From NCBI GenBank assembly GCA_046518185.1, contig JBKGRZ010000001.1, positions 434,001 to 498,000 on the forward strand: 64,000 bases of DNA. The letters run 5' to 3'. Under the pieces are notes generated by a model. It was not told the DNA's origin. It was given only the letters and a program-made list of their open reading frames with translations, and made no database searches. The position numbers and the translations under genes were made by a program. Position 1 is the first letter of the stretch. The number at the start of each line of letters is the position of its first letter. Source of the stretch: Scandinavium vulneris_A. GTDB taxonomy: Bacteria > Pseudomonadota > Gammaproteobacteria > Enterobacterales > Enterobacteriaceae. Shown in pieces: positions 1-6,341 of the stretch.

Positions 1-1190
1 GGATCCCTATCGGGAAGTTATCGCTCTACACCGCCTGTGGCGGCATCAGCCCGGCGTATACCCTGCCGGTGGTGCTCGATGTGGGCACCAACAATCAGCA
101 GTTGCTCAACGATCCGCTGTACATGGGCTGGCGTCATCCACGTATCACCGACGACGAGTATTATCAGTTTGTTGATGATTTTATTCAGGCAGTGAAACAG
201 CGCTGGCCAAACGTGCTGTTGCAGTTTGAAGACTTCGCGCAGAAAAACGCGATGCCGCTGTTGAACCGCTATCGGGATGAGATTTGCTCCTTTAACGATG
301 ACATTCAGGGCACTGCCGCAGTGACTGTGGGTACGCTGATTGCCGCCAGCCATGCGGCGGGCAGCCAGCTGAGCGAGCAGAAAATTGTGTTCCTCGGCGC
401 AGGTTCCGCAGGCTGCGGGATAGCCGAGCAAATCGTGGCGCAAATCCAGCGTGAAGGCCTGAGCGAAGAACAGGCGCGAGCGCGCGTGTTTATGGTTGAC
501 CGCTTTGGCCTGCTCACCGACCAGATGCCCAACCTGCTGCCGTTCCAGAACAAACTGGTGCAGAAGCGCGACAGCCTCAGCGGCTGGGATACCCGCGAAG
601 ATGTCCTGTCGTTGCTGGACGTAGTACGTAACGTGAAGCCGGATATTCTGATCGGCGTCTCGGGCCAGACCGGGCTTTTCACTGAAGAAATCATCCGTGA
701 AATGCACAAGCACTGCCCGCGCCCTATCGTGATGCCGCTGTCGAACCCGACCTCCCGCGTTGAAGCTACGCCGCAGGACATCATCACCTGGACCGAAGGC
801 TGTGCGTTGGTCGCCACCGGGAGTCCGTTCGCCCCGGTGACCTGGAAAGAGAAAACCTATCCGATTGCGCAGTGCAACAACTCCTACATCTTCCCGGGCA
901 TTGGTCTGGGGGTGATCGCCTCCGGCGCGTCACGCATTACCGATGAGATGCTGATGTCGGCCAGCGAAACGTTGGCCAAGCACTCGCCGCTGGTCAACAA
1001 CGGTGAAGGCCTGGTGTTACCGGAGCTGAAGGATATTCATACCGTATCGCGGGCCATTGCGTTTGCCGTCGGTAAAATGGCGCAGCAGCAAGGCGTGGCG
1101 GTGAAAACCTCTGCCGAAGCCCTGCAACAGGCGATTGAAGATAACTTCTGGCAGCCGGAATACCGCAGCTACCGTCGGACCTCTATCTAA
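1..1190 (+). CDS. maeA: NAD-dependent malic enzyme, C-terminal part (5' end outside window)
   Basis: Oxidative decarboxylation of malate to pyruvate with NAD in the cytosol. The gene is already open at the window start: the frame beginning at base 3 reads IPIGKLSLYTACGG and continues to TAA at 1188-1190, giving about 395 of the roughly 565 residues of E. coli MaeA. Visible family features are the divalent-metal region FNDDIQGTAAVT, the Rossmann motif FLGAGSAGCGIAE and the conserved PLSNPTSRVEATPQD segment. The C terminus (YRSYRRTSI) matches the E. coli protein. In E. coli maeA lies directly beside adhP; here an ABC-F gene sits between them. Nothing suggests truncation other than the window edge. 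Confidence 0.97.
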   Translation, partial: IPIGKLSLYTACGGISPAYTLPVVLDVGTNNQQLLNDPLYMGWRHPRITDDEYYQFVDDFIQAVKQRWPNVLLQFEDFAQKNAMPLLNRYRDEICSFNDDIQGTAAVTVGTLIAASHAAGSQLSEQKIVFLGAGSAGCGIAEQIVAQIQREGLSEEQARARVFMVDRFGLLTDQMPNLLPFQNKLVQKRDSLSGWDTREDVLSLLDVVRNVKPDILIGVSGQTGLFTEEIIREMHKHCPRPIVMPLSNPTSRVEATPQDIITWTEGCALVATGSPFAPVTWKEKTYPIAQCNNSYIFPGIGLGVIASGASRITDEMLMSASETLAKHSPLVNNGEGLVLPELKDIHTVSRAIAFAVGKMAQQQGVAVKTSAEALQQAIEDNFWQPEYRSYRRTSI

Positions 1191-1194
1191 GCTG

Positions 1195-1265
1195 GCCCCC
1201 GAGGGCGCTACGTGGATCAGGCCTACCGAAAATAGTAGGCTTGTAAAACATGGCGCCGTCGGGCA
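1195..1265. repeat. REP-like imperfect inverted repeat
   Basis: Just after maeA, CAGGCCTAC and GTAGGCTTG face each other across 8 nt and are flanked by outer imperfect arms (GAGGGCGC and GCGCCGTC). The composition (GGCGC, GGCCTAC, TCGGGC) is that of enterobacterial REP/BIME elements, and similar modules recur in this window near 36260, 49565 and 56845. It may form the 3' end of the maeA transcript. Confidence 0.6.
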
Positions 1266-1312
1266 CTCTCATTCCACCCATTAATCTATCGAATATCAAA
1301 AAGGAGGATCCC

Positions 1313-1396
1313 ATGCTGTATTGTGAAAAGTTTACTTTTTCACGTACTTTTGGCGATCGCACCTGCTCAAGCGTTATCCGTACCGTGCTGCGATAA
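1313..1396 (+). CDS. 27-codon leader ORF upstream of the ABC-F gene
   Basis: The ORF starts at ATG 1313 behind a near-perfect Shine-Dalgarno (AAGGAGGATCCC-ATG) and ends at TAA 1394-1396, 112 nt before the ABC-F start. The peptide begins MLYCEKFTFSR and ends VIRTVLR, with several Arg, Thr, Phe and Cys residues and no signal sequence. Its last ten codons and its stop lie inside a long hairpin (1365-1409). A short, strongly initiated ORF buried in structured leader RNA before an ABC-F gene is the usual arrangement for ribosome-sensing attenuation of antibiotic-response ABC-F genes. I do not recognise this peptide and its expression is inferred. Confidence 0.6.
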   Translation: MLYCEKFTFSRTFGDRTCSSVIRTVLR

Positions 1397-1409
1397 CTTC
1401 GGCTTGAGC
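1365..1409 (+). promoter_or_regulatory. Leader hairpin with competing pairings, upstream of ABC-F gene
   Basis: GCTCAAGC (1365-1372) pairs with GCTTGAGC (1402-1409), and GTTATC (1373-1378) pairs with GATAAC (1392-1397): 14 bp with a 4-nt bulge and a 13-nt loop. The leader stop codon lies in the 3' arm. Alternative partners exist downstream. GTTATC recurs at 1450-1455 and 1462-1467. CTTGAG recurs at 1495-1500, overlapping the weak ribosome binding site of the ABC-F start at 1509. Two more small hairpins lie at 1454-1473 and 1474-1487. A ribosome stalled on the leader ORF would change which pairings form. Confidence 0.6.
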
Positions 1410-1508
1410 GAAGACACCAAAGACTGAATCCCTTCCTCGGGCTTACCGGGTTATCGTCGGCGTTATCTGACGAGGCGTTTTTACGCCAGTAACACTTGAG
1501 TAAGTTCT

Positions 1509-3221
1509 ATGACCACATTATTAAGTGCACACTCGCTGTGCAGCGAAATGGCCTTCGGCCCGCTGTTTTCCGATCTCTCTTTCACCCTTCAGAAAGGCTC
1601 TCGCGTCGGGCTTATCGGTTATAACGGCTGCGGTAAAAGTACCCTGTTAAAACTGCTCGATGGCACCCTGGCCCCCACCTCTGGCACGATTTCTGTCGCC
1701 GGCCACTGCCTGCTCTCCCGCGTAGAACAGCACTTACCGGAATCGCTCGGCCCGCTGACGATGCTGGAGGCGGTGTTGAATAACCTTCCCGCGGCGGAGC
1801 GCGACGTTCAGCGCTGGCGAGCCGAAGCTCTACTGGCGGAAATGGGTTTTAGCCCGGCAGATATCACCTTAACCGCTGCCACGCTGAGCGGGGGGCAACA
1901 CACCCGCCTGCTGCTGGCCCGGGCGTTGATCACTTCGCCGGACCTGCTGTTGCTGGATGAACCCGGTAACCATCTGGACCTGCCGACGCTGCTTTGGCTG
2001 GAGCGTTTCCTCAACGGCTGGAACGGAAGCTTTATCGTGGTCTCGCACGACCAGCAGTTGCTCGACAACGTGACCAATACCAGTTGGATCCTGCGTGATC
2101 GCAAGTTACATAGCTTCTCCCTACCCTGTAGCGCCGCCCGTCAGGCGCTGTCGGCACAGGACGAAAGCGATGCGCAGCGTTTCAAAGCCGAACAGAAGGA
2201 AATCGACCGGGTCACCGCCAGTGCCAAACGGCTTGCCGTCTGGGGGCATGTGTATGACAACGAAGATTTGTCACGAAAAGCCAAACAGATGGAGAAGCAG
2301 GTTGAACGGCTGAAAGAGAGCCAGACCGACGTCACCGCCGGGAGTCAGTGGCGTTTGCAGCTGCAAGGCGACATGCTTCGGGCTGACCGTTTGCTGGAGC
2401 TGGAAAATCTGTCCGTGTCACCGGCTGAAGGCATGACACCGCTCTTCAACATCCCTATGGCACGACTCAAAAGCGGTGACCGGGTGGCGGTGATTGGCCA
2501 CAACGGCTGCGGGAAATCCTCGCTGCTACGGCTTATCTGGCAGCAATATCGGCAAAACGCGTTAGCCGAGGGACTGAAAATCCATCCGCGCGTGGAATTG
2601 GGGTATTACGACCAAACGCTGCATCAGTTAGCCGATGAGGCCACGTTGTTTGACGCTCTGGAAACGTTCGCCCCTGCTCCGGAAGAGCGAAAAATGGCAC
2701 TTATCAGCGCCGGATTTGCGTGGAGTCGGCACGGCCAACGCGTCGATTCTCTCAGCGGAGGGGAACGGTCGCGGCTACTGTTCATCGGCCTGACCCTGGC
2801 GCGTTACAGCCTGTTGATGCTCGATGAACCGACCAACCACCTCGACATGGAAGGCAAAGAAGCGCTGGCTGAAACACTGCAAACCTTCGCCGGTGGCGTG
2901 TTGCTGGTGAGCCACGACCGACATTTGATGCAGCAGAGCTGTAATCGCTTCTGGTTGATTGAAAACGGGGTGCTGGAAGAGTGGCACGATGCTGATGCCG
3001 CATGGGAGCGCTTGCGCGAGCCTGCGAGTACCAAGCCCACGACACCAGCGCGGACGGGATCGACCGTCCAGACTCAGGACGACGTGCTGGAGCAGTTGAT
3101 CGCCCTGGAAACGCTGCTGGCGGACGATATCGCCCGCAAACCTAAACACCAGAAGCCGCATTTACAGGCGCAATGGCAAAAGGAGATACGCCGGCTCAAC
3201 GCGCTAATTGAAACCCTGTAG
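1509..3221 (+). CDS. ABC-F family ATPase (translation factor / possible antibiotic-resistance type)
   Basis: A 570-residue soluble protein with two ABC ATPase domains in tandem and no membrane segment, the hallmark of ABC-F ribosome-binding factors. Domain 1: Walker A GYNGCGKST (37-45), LSGGQ (126-130), Walker B LLLLDE (146-151). Domain 2: Walker A GHNGCGKSS (330-338), LSGGE (415-419), Walker B LLMLDEPTNHLD (435-446). The charged alpha-helical linker around 215-285 matches the P-site tRNA-interaction motif. A second charged tail (about 500-570) follows domain 2. Domain 1 carries DEPGNHLD where DEPTNHLD is usual. It is not one of the four E. coli K-12 ABC-Fs as I recognise them (EttA, Uup, YbiT, YheS). 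ATG 1509 has only a weak Shine-Dalgarno (GAG, 8 nt upstream), in keeping with leader control. The substrate or drug is unknown. Confidence 0.9.
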   Translation: MTTLLSAHSLCSEMAFGPLFSDLSFTLQKGSRVGLIGYNGCGKSTLLKLLDGTLAPTSGTISVAGHCLLSRVEQHLPESLGPLTMLEAVLNNLPAAERDVQRWRAEALLAEMGFSPADITLTAATLSGGQHTRLLLARALITSPDLLLLDEPGNHLDLPTLLWLERFLNGWNGSFIVVSHDQQLLDNVTNTSWILRDRKLHSFSLPCSAARQALSAQDESDAQRFKAEQKEIDRVTASAKRLAVWGHVYDNEDLSRKAKQMEKQVERLKESQTDVTAGSQWRLQLQGDMLRADRLLELENLSVSPAEGMTPLFNIPMARLKSGDRVAVIGHNGCGKSSLLRLIWQQYRQNALAEGLKIHPRVELGYYDQTLHQLADEATLFDALETFAPAPEERKMALISAGFAWSRHGQRVDSLSGGERSRLLFIGLTLARYSLLMLDEPTNHLDMEGKEALAETLQTFAGGVLLVSHDRHLMQQSCNRFWLIENGVLEEWHDADAAWERLREPASTKPTTPARTGSTVQTQDDVLEQLIALETLLADDIARKPKHQKPHLQAQWQKEIRRLNALIETL

Positions 3222-3228
3222 TCCTTTC

Positions 3229-3251
3229 AGGCACCTTCGGGTGCCTTTTTT
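3229..3251 (+). terminator. Rho-independent terminator after ABC-F gene
   Basis: A compact stem, AGGCACC and GGTGCCT with a TTCG tetraloop, is followed directly by a T-run, 8 nt after the ABC-F stop codon. It separates the ABC-F transcript from adhP. Confidence 0.9.
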
Positions 3252-3447
3252 ATCTCTAACAACAGACATTCATAACTGAATCTAATGGATTTTCCCGCAG
3301 GGATAACTACCATTTCCTGTAGAATTATTACTTTATGTTACAGCTCCCTTGCTAATTTCGCAGAAAGCTTTAACTCTAAAGGAGTAACGACGTACCTCAT
3401 TACGCCGTGCCTGCATCGCAGATTTTCATCACTAAAAGGAGAGATCT

Positions 3448-4458
3448 ATGAAGGCTGCAGTAGTTACCCAGGACCATCAGGTTAACGTCACTGAAAAAAC
3501 ACTTCGTCCGCTGAAACACGGCGAAGCGTTATTGAAAATGGAATGCTGTGGGGTCTGTCACACCGACCTGCACGTTAAAAATGGCGATTTCGGTGACAAA
3601 ACCGGCGTCATTCTGGGACATGAAGGTATCGGTGTCGTCAAAGAAGTCGGCCCCGGCGTGACCTCGCTGAAACCCGGTGACCGTGCCAGCGTGGCGTGGT
3701 TCTTCGAAGGCTGTGGGCATTGTGAATACTGTAATAGCGGCAACGAAACGCTGTGCCGCGCGGTGAAAAACGCAGGCTACTCCGTCGACGGCGGTATGGC
3801 CGAAGAGTGTATCGTGGTTGCGGATTACGCGGTCAAAGTGCCTGACGGCCTGGAATCCGCCGCCGCCAGCAGCATCACTTGTGCAGGCGTGACCACCTAT
3901 AAAGCGGTGAAAATCTCCGGCATCAAACCGGGCCAATGGATTGCCATTTACGGCCTCGGCGGCCTCGGAAACCTGGCGATGCAATATGCCAAAAACGTGT
4001 TTAACGCTAAAGTTATCGCACTCGACGTAAATGATGAACAGTTAAAATTGGCCGCAGAGATGGGGGCCGATTTAACCATCAACTCTCGTAGCGAAGATGC
4101 GGCGAAAATTGTGCAGGAAAAAACCGGTGGCGCGCATGCCGCGGTGGTGACCGCAGTAGCAAAAGCAGCGTTTAACTCCGCTGTCGATGCGGTACGGGCC
4201 GGTGGTCGCGTAGTGGCCGTGGGCCTGCCGCCAGAATCAATGAGCCTTGATATTCCGCGTCTGGTGCTGGATGGCATTCAGGTAGTAGGCTCGTTGGTTG
4301 GCACCCGTCAGGACCTGATTGAAGCGTTCCAGTTCGCCGCCGAAGGTAAAGTGGTGCCGAAAGTGACGATGCGTCCACTCGGGGACATCAACGCTATCTT
4401 CAAAGAGATGGAACAAGGGCAGATTCGCGGTCGTATGGTTATCGACCTGCGTCATTAA
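3448..4458 (+). CDS. adhP: Zinc-dependent alcohol dehydrogenase, ethanol-active
   Basis: NAD-dependent oxidation of ethanol and reduction of acetaldehyde in the cytosol. At 336 residues it has exactly the length of E. coli AdhP and is nearly collinear with it. Catalytic zinc region: CGVCHTD (Cys37) and GHEG (His58). The structural zinc site has four cysteines within GCGHCEYCNSGNETLC (about 89, 92, 95, 103). The NAD-binding motif is GLGGLG near 170. ATG 3448 follows AAAGGAGAGATCT. The 196-nt gap upstream has no clear gene. The gene has its own terminator downstream and is most likely monocistronic. Confidence 0.97.
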   Translation: MKAAVVTQDHQVNVTEKTLRPLKHGEALLKMECCGVCHTDLHVKNGDFGDKTGVILGHEGIGVVKEVGPGVTSLKPGDRASVAWFFEGCGHCEYCNSGNETLCRAVKNAGYSVDGGMAEECIVVADYAVKVPDGLESAAASSITCAGVTTYKAVKISGIKPGQWIAIYGLGGLGNLAMQYAKNVFNAKVIALDVNDEQLKLAAEMGADLTINSRSEDAAKIVQEKTGGAHAAVVTAVAKAAFNSAVDAVRAGGRVVAVGLPPESMSLDIPRLVLDGIQVVGSLVGTRQDLIEAFQFAAEGKVVPKVTMRPLGDINAIFKEMEQGQIRGRMVIDLRH

Positions 4459-4477
4459 GTTTCATTTCGTCTCAACG

Positions 4478-4501
4478 TCCGGGCAGCCTTGCCCGGATTT
4501 A
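4478..4501 (+). terminator. Rho-independent terminator of adhP
   Basis: TCCGGGCA (4478-4485) and TGCCCGGA (4490-4497) form an 8-bp stem with a 4-nt loop, followed by TTTAAT, 19 nt after the adhP stop. Confidence 0.85.
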
Positions 4502-4539
4502 ATCCTAAAAACAGATTAAAAACATAATCTATTAATACG

Positions 4540-4564
4540 TTAGTTAACGCCTAAGGTTAACTAA
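4540..4564. promoter_or_regulatory. Perfect 9-bp inverted repeat upstream of fimbrial operon
   Basis: TTAGTTAAC (4540-4548) and GTTAACTAA (4556-4564) are separated by 7 bp, within an AT-rich 250-bp gap that must hold the fimbrial promoter. Size and symmetry suit a dimeric regulator. The LysR-type protein encoded at the operon's far end is the obvious candidate, but that is inference. Confidence 0.5.
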
Positions 4565-4708
4565 TGGAGTCTGTTAGCCCTCCTAATTTCCTTTAAGCGA
4601 ATAGTTGCGATAATACGTGAAGAATTAATATTCTTTTTTGATTTTATTTGCTGAGTTTTACAGCAGCCATCAACATTATTAACTTAATATTAATAATCAA
4701 GGTATCCA

Positions 4709-5392
4709 ATGAAAAAAATTGTGCTGGCCACCGTTCTGGCTGCATGCGTGTCTTCTGCTTTTGCCGCAGACACCGCAACACTTAAAGTGAAGGGAACGCT
4801 CACCACTGGCGTCTGTACACCTACGCTGAGCAATGGCGGCGAAGTGGATTTCGGTATCATCGAACTGAGTACGCTTTCGGCATCAACAATTAACCAGTTG
4901 GGTCAGAAAACCCTCACCCTGAGTATTAATTGCGATAACCCGACGAAAGTTGCTTTCACTACCATGGACGATCGTCAGGATTCCCTGAAGAATATCAATA
5001 TCGTCGGCGGCGGTGCAGACGGGCGTGACATTCCTGAGACATCAGGCCAATACGGACTGGGTAAGACGGCTGAAGGCGTGAATATTGGGGCGTATTCCAT
5101 TGCCGTCGATACCGCACTTGTCACCACCGAAGCAGGCAGCAAAGCGACCATCGATCAGGAGCTCAATGCTGAAGAATGGATCAACTCGACTGCAGGGATA
5201 ACACTGGATGGCCGGTCCGGTTTTGGGCGCAAATTTACCGTTGCGGACACCGGTACTATCGTTCCTATCGCCTTCACCGAAGCCGTGTTCCCTCTTCTGG
5301 TCACCGCAGCTATCGACTCGACAACCAATCTGGGTATTACTGACAACACCCCATTAGATGGTCAGGCAACAATCAGTCTGGTTTACCTGTAA
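4709..5392 (+). CDS. Fimbrial major subunit, DUF1120-like
   Basis: A 227-residue exported protein with a clear signal peptide (MKKIVLATVLAACVSSAFA, cleavage after residue 19). The mature part has two early cysteines (in GVCTPT and NCDNPT) of the kind that form the pilin disulphide, and a C-terminal beta-strand ending in LVYL, where pilins carry the donor-strand interaction motif. Overall it resembles DUF1120 pilins of beta-clade chaperone-usher fimbriae. It is first in an operon followed by chaperone, usher and a second pilin-like protein. ATG 4709 is preceded by AAGGTATCCA. A stable hairpin follows the gene (5433-5458), which could favour pilin over assembly proteins. Confidence 0.85.
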   Translation: MKKIVLATVLAACVSSAFAADTATLKVKGTLTTGVCTPTLSNGGEVDFGIIELSTLSASTINQLGQKTLTLSINCDNPTKVAFTTMDDRQDSLKNINIVGGGADGRDIPETSGQYGLGKTAEGVNIGAYSIAVDTALVTTEAGSKATIDQELNAEEWINSTAGITLDGRSGFGRKFTVADTGTIVPIAFTEAVFPLLVTAAIDSTTNLGITDNTPLDGQATISLVYL

Positions 5393-5432
5393 TTATTATT
5401 TTTTAGCAAACAGATAACATTTTTTATTTATT

Positions 5433-5458
5433 AAAGCACTCATCGACATGAGTGCTTT
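5433..5458 (+). terminator. Intercistronic hairpin between pilin and chaperone genes
   Basis: AAAGCACTCAT (5433-5443) and ATGAGTGCTTT (5448-5458) form an 11-bp perfect stem with a CGAC loop, 40 nt after the pilin stop. The U-tract is short (CTTT), so it could be a partial terminator or an mRNA stabiliser. Further on, GATTGGCGA (5474-5482) can pair with TCGCCAATC (5522-5530), and a nested CGATAAAA/TTTTATCG pair (5497-5504, 5517-5524) competes with it. Confidence 0.65.
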
Positions 5459-5603
5459 CGATATTACCGCAAGGATTGGCGAGCATTTCTACGTATCGAT
5501 AAAACCACCCAGTATTTTTTATCGCCAATCTGAAGCGACAACCCGCGCTTCAGTAACCAACCACTCGCCCAATATTGGGGCATGATGCAAGGATCTACTG
5601 AAT

Positions 5604-6305
5604 ATGTTTTTAAAGCGCGCATTGATCATCTCCCTACCTTTATTAGGTGCCGCCCTGTACACCGTATCAGTGAAAGCCGCTGGCATCGTGCCAGAAACGT
5701 CTTTACTGATGATTGAAGAAGCCGATATGGGCGGCACAATGAATTTGACCAACACCGATTCCCATCCCAATTTGCTCTACACCACCATTACCGACCTGCC
5801 TGATGATCAAGGCATTCACCTGATGGTGACCCAGCCGGTAGTCCGCGTTGAGCCGGGCCAGATACAGCAGCTGCGCTTTATCCTGCGTAGCGATAAACCA
5901 TTGACGACAGAACATTTAAAACGCGTTGTCTTTGAAGGGATCCCGCCGAAAGACCCGTCCAAAAAAATGAAGATTGGTTTTAACCTGCGTCAGGATATTC
6001 CCGTGCTGATTCACCCTAAAGGCCTGCCCGTGGTGAAAGATGCATGGAAATTACTGAAATGGTCCGCGGCGGGCACCACCGTTACGGTGAAAAACCCGAG
6101 CCCTTATGTAGTCCGTCTGGCGCAGAACGTCAAAACGCTGCCTTCAGGGACGAATGGCATACTGGCAAAAACCTACATTCTGCCAGGTGAAACCCTGTCG
6201 GCCAAACTCAATAAAACAGCGGGGAACGACAGTCAACTGCAGTTTATTCCTGCCAGCCGCTACGGAATTGATGTGCCGAGTTTCACAGCCCCGCTAAACC
6301 AGTAA
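5604..6305 (+). CDS. Periplasmic fimbrial chaperone, PapD-like
   Basis: A 233-residue chaperone that carries pilin subunits through the periplasm to the usher by donor-strand complementation. The N terminus is a signal peptide ending near VKAAG. Typical PapD-family blocks follow: the beta-strand region around RVEPGQIQQLRFI and the second Ig domain beginning near TVTVKNPSPYVVRLA. Lysine and arginine residues in the domain cleft are present in the expected places but were not aligned. ATG 5604 lies 211 nt after the pilin stop, and the usher gene starts about 36 nt downstream. Family assignment is secure; the fimbrial type is inferred from neighbours. Confidence 0.9.
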   Translation: MFLKRALIISLPLLGAALYTVSVKAAGIVPETSLLMIEEADMGGTMNLTNTDSHPNLLYTTITDLPDDQGIHLMVTQPVVRVEPGQIQQLRFILRSDKPLTTEHLKRVVFEGIPPKDPSKKMKIGFNLRQDIPVLIHPKGLPVVKDAWKLLKWSAAGTTVTVKNPSPYVVRLAQNVKTLPSGTNGILAKTYILPGETLSAKLNKTAGNDSQLQFIPASRYGIDVPSFTAPLNQ

Positions 6306-6341
6306 CGTTTGATACCAGCCATTGACCGATCGGAACCCACA

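Noticed and set aside
3285..3485. 66-codon ORF overlapping the adhP start
   Set aside because: It runs into adhP in another frame, has no ribosome binding site of its own and its composition is not protein-like. The AAAGGAG at 3378 lacks a start codon at proper spacing.
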